Notes: generated by a model from the sequence alone, not told the origin. Numbered from the stretch's first letter, positions 8,467 to 20,900 are shown. The stretch: 31,075 nt of DNA from Hypsibius dujardini (GCA_001579985.1 LRSR01003206.1:1-31075); one strand, 5' to 3'. Numbers and translations: made by a program.

Positions 8467-11410
8467 TCACCCTATGCCGTCGCGGACTTGCTTCGATTGT
8501 GAGTTATCCAGTTTGAGGTATGCTGACACGCTGAAAAATTGCTGCAACGTTGACCGTAAATCACGAAAACCTAATCGTTCGGCAGGGTTCAGTGACCAAC
8601 AGGACTGCATTATTGCATACCTAAAAGCGACGACATGCCACAGTAATGAATGAATAATGAATTCAACTGACGTCATAAAAATGTCCTATTTTAAGGACCT
8701 AGTACATATATATACTGTATATATACAAAAAATGTGCGATAGAATTAAAGCGAGCAATCTATAGACCGATGCGCTTACATTTCCAGGGGCGTGCCTGATG
8801 GCTTATTAAGACGATGACCCCCTTCCAGCATCTGGATCCACCATGCCACTGTATCGGATTCTATGGTACACTGGCCGGGATCACTAAACGGAATTTCTCC
8901 TAGGCTAAACATTTCCCACAGCACAACACCGAAAGACCAAACGTCCGTTTTCTCATTGAAGAGCAGCTCTTTCAGCGCCTCTGGTGGCATCCACTTTGCA
9001 GGAAGTTTTGTGTTGTCTACCTGCGAACGATTCATACATCTTTGCTTCATAAAGTCCTGTGTTAATTTGCATAAACAATTGGGATGCATGCACACACACA
9101 CACCTGATTGTCGAGCATGATGTAGTTGAATTGTTCTCGCCTCGCTAATCCAAAATCACCAATCTTCACAACTCGATTCTCACACATCAGCACGTTACGA
9201 GCAGCAAGATCCCGGTGAATGATGTGATATGCTGCTAGAAATTCCATTCCACGGGCAATTTGATAAGAGAAATTAACCAAGTCATAAGTGGACAATATGT
9301 CTCCGTCCAAGCCACAATCGCGAGGATAAAGCATTACATCTTCCGTCAAGTACATTGTTGACTGTTTCCACTCATGTTGATTGGCTATCCAAGTCCCTTC
9401 CAAATCACCGCTTTTATGAACGCAGCACCTGAAGTTCTGCTTTTGTTTTAATCCTAATAAGTATGCCCCGATGGAACCGAGCGCGCAGTATTCCATGACA
9501 ATTAATTGTTTGCCTGAAGCAGCCCGAGTAACGGCATAAAAAACATGCATAAATTATTATTTCTTTCATAATCGGTCCGCGGGGCGGGGAAAATGTGTAT
9601 ACCTTTAGAGACGACGCCTAATAATGCGACGACATTGGTATGCTGTTCCAGTTTAGCCATCACTTCAACCTCCTTCACAAACTGCTGGAAAGCTTGAAGA
9701 TTGCCACAGTATACGTCTTTGACGGCCACAAGGTTTAAATTATGGGAGCTTTCATCGGCTTCGAACATTGAGCCTTTGTAGACAATTCCAAATTCGCCGC
9801 TTCCGATCACGGTCTTACCTAGAATTTCAGTGTATGTAATGAAGCTGAGCGATGTACTGTACTATTAGAAAAGCGAAAGAAAGGTTCTCATTCCAGAGCG
9901 ATGTCTCCAAGAAATACGTAGATTTCATTCTGCTAGGCGAGAATGAACGACAGGGATCTTACCATAAAGAACTTTTTCTCGAGCAATTTCCATCGATATG
10001 TCAGGATCTGAACGAAGATATGGCGTGGTCCACCTCTCGGATAGTGCGAAAACAGACGCCATCGAGACTCGCCTGCGGCGACGAACATAAAGACATAGGC
10101 CTAGTGAGATGCTCAGAAAGCCAATCGATCCAAAAATTGAGCCAATGACACGTCCTAATATACTATTCGACGGCGCCTCATGAATCTGCATTTGGCCAAC
10201 GGTTGGCAGCTCTGTTGCTCTTGAAGTTTTAATTTTGGTCGTGGATCTTGCTAACAATGGCGAAGAACGGGACCGAACTTGATTCTTTCCGGCATTACAA
10301 AAGTCGGTACTGCAGGTGCATGCTGATATGGGCTGCAATTTAATGTCATTTCCTTCCTCCCAGTAATAATCGCATCCGTCTATTACGTAGAGATCCACAG
10401 AGCAACCTCGCCAAACATAGTCCCCTGATAATAAAGAATATGCATTGGGCTTCTACGCAATTGCCAGATTTATTCTGCATGTTCTGGCACAAGAGATTCT
10501 TGTGGCTCTACCGATACTAAAACAATCTCGATAGAAGGTTCTGATCATAAATGAAAGTGCGGCCTGCCGGAGTAATTTGGTATCCACGCGAAAATGCTGC
10601 TGTTCACTAGAGACAGAGCGCACGCCAGTCAATTTTGCAATCAATCGACAAAATGTATCAAAAAAATGTTGATGGACTGGTTTGAAAAGTGATCAACGGG
10701 AACTGTCAGAGGAAATCGATCGGCAAAAGTTCAGAATTCGTTGATTACACACGTAACTCGGCTGTCAAGAGCCGAGCTGTGAACAATCCAAAAATGCGAA
10801 TAGATCAACCACATGGTTTGTTTTTGACAAACGCAGCTCCGTATTTTGCTTCCTCGCTGATAGTATTTTTTATACACTTCTCTGACACCCTGTCTTTACA
10901 GCGAAGATTAACGAGCGAGCACAGTAGCTCTACAGACTGAGATTTACCCGTATATATTACGGTAATGCAGGAACTATCACACAGGACGAGTCCGGCAGTG
11001 GAGTTGGTACCACCCAAACGAGATGGATCCATTAGGCAGTTTTGGTGATATAAGGAATGGTCTTTGATGTTGTTACAGCGGTAGCATTGAGTCCCCGTGG
11101 CCGTGTCTATGCATGCAACAGCAATCAATATTCGGATACGACAGCTAGTCGGGTTACTTTGCCGCGCAAAATTTGCATTTATCAAAAGCAGATATTGTTT
11201 CCTGGAACTACACCTAGCTATTTGCATTCAGGCTACTAGAGTTTCGATAGTGAGAAACCGTTAACCATCGCAACAGGTCTTCCCGTGCCGTACACCCACT
11301 ACTAACCACTTACCGGCAATGATACTAACACACAATTCCAGGATCAATAAGACCAACCAATGCAAACTGTGAGAGGGAGGGATAATCCTAAAATTAACAG
11401 GACAGAGCAT
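8467..11410 (-). CDS. Gene A: receptor tyrosine kinase with a Ly6/uPAR (LU) ectodomain, 579 aa
   Basis: Seven exons, complement(join(8467..8620, 8779..9020, 9104..9513, 9603..9818, 9963..10424, 10948..11106, 11314..11410)), all with GT-AG introns and matching phases, total 1740 nt. Residues 1-32 contain the signal peptide. Residues 40-129 form one LU/three-finger domain with ten cysteines, from CYRC to the terminal CN (CTCSTDFCN). A Ser/Thr-rich stalk follows, then a TM helix at about 176-199, a basic stop-transfer RRRRR and a juxtamembrane segment with Tyr (TPYLRS, KVLYGK). The kinase is about 240-560: [37 protein letters not shown] (most RTKs have WMAPEAL), [11 protein letters not shown]. 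All catalytic residues are present, so it should be active. A kinase insert of about 45 residues follows LIVMEYC and is 20 residues longer than in gene B. The tail has YLKL, a possible SH2 docking site. The ligand is unknown. Confidence 0.9.
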
Positions 11411-11650
11411 CTTTCACTAAAATTCGTAATTTTATTTCAAACTGTCAAATGCTGGTGCATATCCAAGTTAAGCGGAAATGGAAGAAACTACGGAGTGCCG
11501 ACTATGCATTGAATCAGGAGCTGCATTTCTGTTACCGAACGTTATTTCCTTGTTTATGGGGCCGGATGTTAGTTTAGTTTGTGTATGAACAAGAGAAATG
11601 ACGGAATACAGGACCAGGATGTTTGTCCCTCACATACACACTGCAATGCT
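11411..11650 (-). promoter_or_regulatory. Upstream region of gene A, conserved with the upstream region of the second LU relic
   Basis: The stretch just upstream of the gene A ATG is similar to 27294-27560, upstream of the LU relic at 26388-27293. Shared words include GGATGTTAGTTTAGTTTGTG (11567 and 27448), followed by AAATGACGGAATA. It probably holds promoter and 5' UTR carried along in the duplication. No TATA box or defined factor site is claimed. Confidence 0.4.
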
Positions 11651-12284
11651 CATCGCTGCGCATTACGGTTATTGAAAGCTCACTTATCTTGCAGCGTTTT
11701 TCAAAGTCGCTTATCTTCCTGCTTTTGAACGCCCTTGAACAGGAGGGTAAGCCCGCTGACGTAATAAGGAATAAGCCATACTCTTCTGCTTCCGGTCCTT
11801 TCGGCATTGTCTTATGCATCCATACAGTGATTGTAATCTTCGCAAATTTTATGGTGCATAATTAGGATAAGGTTTTAAAAAAGAGGTTGCTGGCAAAAAA
11901 GAAGAAACAATGGCATAAATGGCTCGTAAGCTGTACATTCTACAATGCGTCTAGATTGCTGAAATTAACAGCTAACTGATCAGCCATCGCCAAGAAACGA
12001 ACTCTTATCAATGTTGAACGCAAAAAGTGTTCGTATTTCTCACGTGCAGGGGCATGGGTACGTTGGCAGTAGACGAACCGAGATAAAGACATGAACCGAA
12101 GCACAAAAGACCCGACCTGGCACGCCGTATTTTCCCTTTTCCGACCAGTAATCCTAGATCGAAATTCACCATAACTGTTGTGGCCGCCGGTAGTATAACA
12201 ACCTACACGTTTTACGATAAAGTAAACAGAGGTTACGATATGACGGCCAAATTGCTCGTATCAGAAACGATCGGTTAGAAATGA
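11651..12284. other. Intergenic, nothing recognised
   Basis: Short open frames only. No repeat or RNA structure was recognised. Confidence 0.4.
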
Positions 12285-12882
12285 TCAACCATTGATTAAT
12301 GTACAAATCCCAATAATTGTGGCAGTCGCTGCGCGCGGGAAGTCAAAGTCAGACATGGAACACTGCTCGCATGTGTCAAGGAATTCATTTTCTTCCTCTG
12401 GCATAAAAACATCGGTACGGACCCTGTCCAACACTCGGGAAAGAACGGTACTTGGACGCCTAAACTTCAGCCAAAAGTTTCAGAAAGATGAGAGGACATG
12501 GCTTTTGAAAAGAACTGTCGCAGGTCGGGATCACGCATGATGTACCGTTCAAAGCAGTCACTCCGCCAATTACCCTGTGACTTTCCGACTTATGGGGTAC
12601 ACGCTTCAATAACGTATCAACTGCTGTGACGGAGCAGAGCACCGACCCCGCAACAGCGTGGAGTAGAACTGTGAGCTGGGATCGGTTTTCAATATCCGGA
12701 CCTCCAGCGTGACTAAATGCCGGCCTGAAATTTTGCAGGTTTTCGCCAAGATGAATTAGGAATTTCCACAGAAGTTGATAAGATTGCCGCGGCAGAAGAG
12801 CGAGAAAAAGGCCACTAAACAAGCTGTCCAAAGGATTGTCGCAAACGAATGGAAATGTTAAACAGCTTGCCCTGTAAGGCAA
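12285..12882 (-). pseudogene. Globin-like pseudogene
   Basis: Three consecutive minus-strand frames together read like a globin. 12882-12575 gives a B-C helix pattern (SGLFLALLPRQSYQLLWKF, the final Phe as candidate CD1), then an E-helix His (LTVLLHAVAGSVL) and an F-helix His (SESHRVIGGV). After a frameshift near 12570, FERYIMRDPDLRQFF and SHLSETFG look like G helix. After another near 12470, LKFRRPSTVLSRVLDRV looks like H helix. The helix order is correct and both heme His positions can be placed, but the CD region is about 13 residues longer than usual and similarity is judged by eye. Two frameshifts and no certain start make it a relic, unless the breaks are sequencing errors or small introns. 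Alternative: chance pattern in unrelated coding debris. Confidence 0.45.
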
Positions 12883-12889
12883 GGAGATT

Positions 12890-15757
12890 TACGCGTTCAA
12901 AGATAACCGCATGACAGGGGTCCACGCCAGACGCGTGCAAATACGCAAGGCAAAAATGAATTCAACAACTTTATTACTGAACGCCTCAAAGGTGAGCTTC
13001 GAATGTTGTAATAAGAAAAATTGTCGCTTTCGTAAATTTTATAGCTAGCAGATTGTGGTACTCCTAATTCCAAGAAACTTCATGAACGACGTACAAGACG
13101 ACACAAGTGAAGGTCGCCAAATAATATAATTATAAAGGTCAGCTTGTGAGCCACTGTAGTATACGTACTCAGCATGTCCGTATTTTCCGACCATACCGGG
13201 TTTGGGGAATGATTTGGAGAGAGTCGTGAAACCATTAGTATTTTCTAAACAGTTACGAAAGCCATGTCCTTAATTCTTTAGAGCTTCAGCGTTATATTAG
13301 GTTCTGACTGCCACTGCAAATGGGGCTGTGAAAGTGAGTCTCAAATCTTTCCGATCCCGGTAATCTTTTCATGTGGTACCGTTAATGTATTCAGGTAAAG
13401 TACTGTTAGGCATCACTAAATGGTATGAACTCTTCAACGATTCGATCAGCGATGGAATTCGTCATTCAGATCCAGTGTCGCGTTAAACGAAGGATACCCC
13501 AACCAAAGTCGAACTTTATGTCAGGTACCGGACTGCCTCTGACGTTGAAATAGCCGATTTTAGAGGAGCTCGCATGCAGCTGTTACAGTATGGGCTGGCA
13601 CACGGGTTCATGTAACATGCAACACTGCCTTCCTGGTTTTATTGCAAACATACATTTCAACAATTTATGAAGCCTTCCTATAATGATCATGTTGGGAGTC
13701 CTGAGAAATGCGAAAGCTTTCTTGGGTGGGGGACCATTTTGAAAGTTTTATACATCGGTCTTCGTCAAACCCGTTTCTTGCTAGTTGATTTTATTTTTGA
13801 CAGTATAAATAATTAGAACAATCAGAAAAAGGCAAAGATAAAAGTTGTGGGAGTTGATTTGTTGATTGATATCAATAAGAAATTGAACCCTGCTCTTCCT
13901 GTGTAAGACCGAAACAGTATGCGACTACAAGCATAATGATGGTATGATGGCATCGTTTAACGTGTGGCATGGCAAATGGTCAAGAGTTTTACGTTAACAT
14001 TGATACTTTTTTCTGAAGCGACTTAGTATTCAGAATTTAGTGGACATCAAATCATTTCACACGTAGCCTAGGCTTCGCGTAAATGTGCTCAGTATAAAAA
14101 ATGATGGCTGAATCATCAACTAAAATACCAGATAATATACTAGATGATACTAAGCATATATTTGAAATTATATAAAAACTGATATTGAATGAGCCATCCG
14201 ATTTTGGTTTCGGACATGGCTAAAAGATGCTAAGAGTGTCGTGGTCTGAATCCACGGTGCAACCCCTAACAATGTGACCTATATACGTACAGTCGGCCCC
14301 AAGAAAAACTCCGGTCACGTGACTTTTGTTGTTCAAACTGGCCGAAAACTCCGCCCCAAATTGCACCGTTCTGTGTGACCAATCAGAACATGCAGTGTAC
14401 ACTTTATGCATAATCATGCATTATTTTTCGAATCAAAACGCGAGCAGGCAAACGATAAAAAAGTAAAATGACAGAATTAAAAATTTACAGAATTCAAACA
14501 TGCGAGAAATAATAAATTCGGAACCGAAGAATTTAAACATCACAGATATTTTGACAAACAGAGTCAACAACTATAATTAAAAGCGTTATACGTCAATACT
14601 CCAATCAAAATCCAGAGTTCTGCATAACTTTTTGCCGCAAAGTGTGAACTGCAGTTGCTACTTCAGGAGGAATTCGCCTTCCTTTGACTATTGTAAAAAC
14701 TAATTTTACTAAATCAGCCAATCAAGAGCGATAGCAGCGACAGAAAACAGCAGTCATAAACAGCTGATAAAAACTCGAAGTCAACTACTTTAAGCAGTTT
14801 CTCTGCGATTAAGTCATCAGTTGTTGCAGTCCTATACACAGGTGAACTGCTATTTGTTTTCGAGATCGCGAGATGAGCTGATTTTTGGTGGGCCGCTGGG
14901 TTCAATTACCTGCATCTCTTAATGTCGAAGACGTTCTACTGTCAAACTTGTCGCACTTCATCTCTCCCTATGCGCAAAACGTCTATGTTATGCAAGCGAA
15001 GGTTTTCTTGGGCCGACTGTACAAAGAAGCGGACACTTTGCATCTTATACGTCTAGAGTGGCATCAACACCGGGTTCGACAATAGTTTCTGGAATTTTTA
15101 TCTTCCGTACGTAATAAAGAATACGTAAAACAGATGGTTTAAAACGGCCACTAACCTAAGAGACAGGCTACACAGTCGTGAAGGAATTGTGCGGAAGGGT
15201 GGGGTTGAGGATATCGTTGTTCTTCGCACATCATGAAACGGCAGAAGGCAACTCAATTCAAATTGACTCAAATCCCTCCGGTGGTTGCGCTCCGAGCCAT
15301 CTGCGTTCAGTATTGTTGGCGCGACTGATAGTTTTACAATGGTAGCAACCGACGAGTTCAGTTAGTACCAGGGGTTTTTTCCGTGATTGTTGCGTCTGAT
15401 CCTAGCGCCATTGTAGATTAGACAAATGTAAGAACACTCGGTAGACCTTAGATCAACTGTTGTGGAGTACCTGGACAACAACGACTGATTTATCGCTGAT
15501 ATTTACAGGCATAACGTATCTAATGTAACTTGAAATAAGTCTGAAGGTCTTGCATTAGCGGATGGTAATTGAATTAACCAGCAACAGAAATAAAACTGCG
15601 AAACTGCATTTTTGAACGAAACTGAAAGAGCGGCAGCGCGCCTCCCTTATAGAGGGAGAAAGTGGGTCAGCATTCATGTGATAGAGAAATCTGTCCTCTC
15701 TCTTTCACTCATTTCAGAAAAGATGTGCGTCGTCATTGTTTACATTTCTATGCTGTT
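12890..15757. other. Long intergenic region, no gene recognised
   Basis: About 2.9 kb of AT-rich DNA with only short frames (longest about 65 codons, at 14220-14417 minus and 14885-15085 plus), neither with recognisable motifs. No tRNA, rRNA or clear repeat was seen. Confidence 0.4.
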
Positions 15758-16709
15758 GACCGTTGGGAGCGTGCCGCCGTCATTTCCCACCTTCGGGTTG
15801 GCTGTTCGATCTCTAAAATCGTCGCTCTCAACCAGAATTTGGGCAGTATAAGTTCTATCCGTCGCGTAAAGTAGAATTCGAAGCCGGAATTGAGAAGAGG
15901 CGGAAGGAACAGAAGCGGCCATGGAAGAAAATCGACCAGAAAATGGCTGCCACTATTGTCCACCTTCAACCATCAACGACCGCCCACACCATCCGATCCG
16001 TTGCCCGACGGTGTAAATTCACGTACGAGTCAGTGAGGAAGCTGCTGCGAAAGAATGAGATCAACTGCTACAAGAAGCAAAAGAGGAATATCATTCCCTC
16101 GGAACGGGAAAGAACCCGGAAGAAATGCTGCCGCGGGTTCCGGAAGCGCTACCAGAAATCGGGCATTGCCATTTTCTCATTCGTCGACAAGTGTTATCTG
16201 ACGGTGAAAAAGTACCACAACGCACAGAACGACCGATGTTACGGCAAGTGTTTTGACATGATCTCTGACCGGAAGAAGTTTAGGCTGTTGCCGAAGACGC
16301 CCTCGTCCGCGATGATTTTCGCCGGTGTTTCTCGGAAGGTCGTACTCCCCTTGTCATTTTGAAGTCCGGGTTCTGTTAAAATCAACACACCTACATCTCC
16401 GAGTGCATTTCGATGGTCAAGAAAAACCTGCCCTACAAGCTGGATACGTCAAAAGCCATCTGGTATCAGGACAAAGCGCCGTGTCACGTCGCGGGGAAGG
16501 TACATGAGTTCCTGAAGAAAGAATTTCCCTGCTTCATCCCCAACGCCCATATGCCCCCCGACTCGCCCGGTCTCAACGGCCTGGACCACTGCGTGTGGTC
16601 CATACTGAAGCACCGACTCGCCAAGTACGGCCTCACCCCGTCGACAGTATCCCCTGAACAGTTCCATGCCGTGGTTATATTCTTTTCGTTAACCAAACAG
16701 ATGAAATAA
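15758..16709 (+). pseudogene. Tc1/mariner-superfamily transposase, frameshifted
   Basis: The pieces are spread over several frames. 15758-15840 has a helix-turn-helix-like DRWERAAVISHLRVGCSISK. After a frameshift, from about 15840 a second DNA-binding segment leads into the catalytic core with the first Asp in FSFVDKCYL. A break near 16345 and another near 16375-16400 follow. 16413-16709 then carries the second Asp (IWYQDKAPCH) and the third (GLNGLDHCVW). There are 37 residues between the second and third Asp, so it is of DD37D type. At least three frameshifts make it non-functional. Terminal inverted repeats were not found. The transposase would bind element ends and cut and paste DNA. It lies between the globin-like relic and gene B. 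Confidence 0.8.
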
Positions 16710-17208
16710 TTACTGGATTAGGGTATATATTATAGACAGAAAATGACGATGCGCCTCACAGGTTTGAACTTTGATTTGTGCGACAGCCGTGATTTATGAA
16801 ACTATATTTTGTATACGTTTGGAAGAGGTGGCGGTCCTTGAATCTTTTGATCGTTTCAAAAAAAATTCCAGTTCGAAATCAAACGATTTAGAGAGGACAT
16901 TAGATGGCGACAGAATGTGCATGTAGACAGCTGTCCGTTGTGCACCTTCTTATAGATTATTGTCTTGGTGTTTGCAGAATAATTTTTTTCTATTCAATTT
17001 TTTTCTATAATTCATCTGAGGTTAAAGTAGAAAATCAGAGGCTAGCTGGTTTTAATAATTGGTAGACTCTTTTTCTAGACAGGGGGTACATTACTTTTAG
17101 TATGCCCCTCGTAGTTGATCATAGGCCCTTTGATATAGCTCTGCCGGTGAGATGACCTCTCGTTCGTTTTTGTAAGTTCAAATGGTTCGCGGAAACTGAG
17201 TCATTGGC
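16710..17208. other. Intergenic, nothing recognised
   Basis: AT-rich, no coding frame of note. Part may be the 3' flank of the preceding transposase relic. Confidence 0.35.
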
Positions 17209-17395
17209 TCGTTCGGGGTTTTAACAAGTCGAAGACAGGACCCCGCGGGTATGGCTAGACGTTGGGCGAAGATGGAAGGCATTGTTTTAAATTAAATTGA
17301 GCGCAATATTCGATCTGTTGTTAAAAAATTGATCCTCATTGGGAGTTAGTTTGGGGGTAGAATTTTCAAGGGCCCCCTGGAACTTCAAAACTTCA
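17209..17395. repeat. Diverged single copy of the repeat found in gene B intron 3
   Basis: The run ctcgtt...aagtcgaagacaggacccc...tatggctag...tgggcgaa is similar in order and spacing to 22370-22440, one arm of the inverted repeat in gene B's third intron. Similarity continues more weakly to about 17395 (attttcaaggg...cttcaaaact). It appears to be one arm, without a partner nearby. Confidence 0.4.
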
Positions 17396-17907
17396 GCTTT
17401 GCCATCAAACTTGGCTGTACTTGAATGGCTCGACAGTATCTGAGAGAGATTATAAAAACATTTATAGATAATAATATATATGGATATTTTTACTTTTGGA
17501 GCTATGTTCCGTGATTAGAAGTACCTTTCGGTTATGCTGAACGGTTAGAATCCACTGGACACTTGCAAAATTTCAAAATCTGTGCAGCCCACACCATGAC
17601 CCATGTTGACTTGCACACCACACCTCAAGCTGCAAGAGACGGTGATAAACCGTGTTTACCCTTGGTCCAACCGTCATAATTGCAGACTGTTGGACCGTGA
17701 AAGGCAATATTGTACCCTCCCTTGCTTTAATACCTGTTAAATGACGTGGTGCGTGAGCACACAAAATTTCAAGTTGCTCTTCCATTTGGCGGTACTGCTA
17801 TAACAGTCGAGTTCAAGGCGATCTGTAAATGTAACGCATTCTTATTATTCTTAATCGACAAACCTCCTGTATTAACCTGTAAGGACAGCGTTTGATAATT
17901 ACGTTAG
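17396..17907. other. Upstream flank of gene B
   Basis: No gene. The promoter of gene B should lie here, but no convincing TATA or initiator is claimed. It is not similar to the region upstream of gene A. Confidence 0.35.
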
Positions 17908-20900
17908 ATGGAGGCCTTCCTGTTGTTTCAGTGCCTTCTCTTCTTAACCCCGATTACCTTCGCCGGGGCAGATAATGCGACGCTGGATGCGTTCTGGTCA
18001 AGACTCAATGCCACGTCCCGTCAAAGGAAAGCTATCGCCCGTGAAGCCTTCTTGTGGCCTGGCGGCGAGGTGCCCTACCAGCTTGCCCCGGGAATGTCAT
18101 GGCTTGACTGGGCCATCATTAAGAAAATCATGCAGGACATTGAGTCTCAAACGAGAAACTGCGTCCGATTCGTTAAGCAAACAAATCAAACTGGATACAT
18201 TTTCTTCCCTGAGCCGAGAAGGACATATTGGCATCCGGTGAATGGCACAACGGGTAGCATGCAAATTTGGCCCATCTCAAGCCTTTGGGACCGTAAGGTT
18301 ACGATAAAAATTATTGTCACCCATCTTCTGTCATTCCTGGGCATTCAATGGGAAATCACGCGCACCGACAGGGACAGTTTTGTCACCATTAATTGGGATA
18401 ATGTCTATCGTCTAACGAAGCAATATTTGCAGACGCAAGAGCGTTCCATCCTAACAGCCCTGCCCTTCGATTATCAGTCCGCCACCAATGCCTTGCCCTA
18501 TGATGTTGATATTCTGCCGCTGTACAACTACTCCGTTCCCACAATCACTTCAAAATTAGCTGACCGAAAATTGGAAAACAACGGATCACTGAGTGTTCTC
18601 GATGTGGCTCGTATTCTGCTGACTTACAAGTGCTTCAACCCATCTGCCGTCTACGACGCACTCCGGCACGCAGGCATGGAATTGGGAAAGAATCCCAATG
18701 GTACCCTTCCCGGAGATTGGGAAGGTTACATTCAGTCGATGTCTCCATTGACCCCGGCAGTACGTCTAGATGTTGGAGCAATACGAGAGAACGCCACCGG
18801 TAAGGGTGGCTTCCTCAACTGGTCCAAGGGCAGAGTGCCCTACGTGATTGATCGATCCCTCACCGCCAAGGAGCGCAATCAACTATTGGCAGGTATGGAA
18901 AAAGTGTCCTCAGTTACTAATGGTTGCATCGTATTCCAAGCACGGAGCGAGGAGCTGGACTATGTGACTTTCAGCACGCTCCCCGTTGATAGCCAGAAGT
19001 GGGTGACTGGTCGTCGCGGAGGCCAGCAAACTTGCTTACTCGAACCCGGTTGTCTCTTCCAACGTGCATGTAGACTGAAATCGTTCCTGGCACTTTTGGG
19101 ATTTGGCCGTGAGGTAACGCGCATCGATGCGGACACTTACATATGGATAAACTGGGATAACCTTATAGAAGAGGAGGCGTCACGCTTGAAATTTCTTAAG
19201 AATCGGGCATCAGCGACGTTTCTTCTAGAAGAAAATTGGCGTTTTGGATTGCCATACGATTACGAATCCTTGCTACACCCAACGTGGAACGGCCATTCAA
19301 AGGATATCGACGAACCGTCGTACATTCCCAAGACAAAAGGACAGTTTTTGGGTCCGCCCACAGGAGACATTAGCTTGCTAGATCAGGCTCGCTTGCTCCT
19401 TGGCTACCAATGTATTGAGCCGGATGAGTTGAAACGCCAATTGGCAGCAAACGGCATCGATGTTGAGTCAACATTTCCTGAAGGCCAAGTGACGTATCGT
19501 AACAGGTTGGCGAGAGAAAACAAAAGTCGCATCATTAACAAGTTCCTCGATGACGTAGGAGACATTGCTGAAAATGGTCACGCAAACGGGCGCTTCATCT
19601 GGCCGAACGGTCGTGTTCCGTTTTCCATGGATCCCAGACTGGATCCGTTGGACGTGAAATTTGTGACGGGGATCATGGAAATGATATCCAACGTGACACG
19701 AGGCTGTATTCAGTTCGTACCACGTCGTGACGAGAGCGCATTTGTGTACTTTGTTTGGGCCAACTCCACAGACGACTGTGGCATCCTATCATATTCCCCG
19801 TGGATGTATTACCTCTCTCCATTTTGCTTGACTATCTATGGAACGTACATGACCTGGTGGAATCTGTTCAAGTTACTCGGTTTCACCGCTGAATTTGTTC
19901 GACCGGACCGTGATGAATACGTAAGCATACGCATGGAATCCATCAAGCCCAACTCACTCTTCGATGCTGTGATTGACCCTCGAAGCAGCACGTTCTCCCT
20001 GCCCTACGACTACGCGTCAATTACAAACATGCAGTGGTTGGCATTGTCCACCCAGAATCTCAGCGAGATCAACAAGAAGCCAAACATGCCTTACGTTGGA
20101 TCGGATGATACAGAGATGCTGAGTTATTTGGATGTCGCAAGACTCTTGATGGGCTATCAGTGCGCTGCACCGGAAAAAGTACGGTCAGCGTTGCGACTCA
20201 ACAACCTCATTCCCGTCGAGGATGATCAAGTGCAGAATTATGGGGCACCATCGAATATTATATTGGGACCTGTCATTGGCTCGATTGTCGGATTGTTTGG
20301 CTTGCTCGCCGTCACACTAGGCGTATGTCTTTATCTTCGTTGTCGTAGGCGAGTCAGGGTGTCGTCTGCGTGGACAGAATCCGGTAACTCGCTTACACCA
20401 TATCTTCGTTCCGGTCTTGACATATCAATGGAAATTGAAAGAGAAAAGGTTCATTATGGTAAGATCTCCATCCATTCTCGCCTTATGGAATCCAATTTAT
20501 GCATTTCGTTGTGTCTGACATGCGAACGGCAATATGTAAAAGGTTGGTGGAAGGTGAGTGGGTGAGGCGGTTATGGGTAGTTGAATCGGGGTGGACCGTG
20601 GGTGGTAGTGGATGGATGAAAATCTTCTGTAATAAAGGTTATTTGCCTCAAGCCGGTTAACACTCTATTCCGTCAACAACTCGCCTATACTGGAGCCTTC
20701 GAGGTTCAGGGTAACGAACGATCTTTTTGTTTATTAGTAATCAGGGAATGGATACTAGTAAATTATCCAGAACATTGACGGTTCCACTCGAACCTAAATA
20801 GGCTCGAATGAGCAGTCAGAGAGAGAAGGGGGATAGAGGGTTGGCCAGCTTGAGACAGATGCCTTGTAAGAAAAACGACCTCCACCCACTCACCAACGAC

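Noticed and set aside
14220-15085. Short frames with plausible composition (65 and 66 codons)
   Set aside because: No motif, no splice-linked partner and no repeat; chance frames are equally likely.
20459-20565. Read-through of gene B's first exon past position 20458 to a stop at 20565
   Set aside because: A strong donor ATG|GTAAGAT at 20458/20459 is conserved with gene A, and the next exon joins in frame to the kinase glycine loop.
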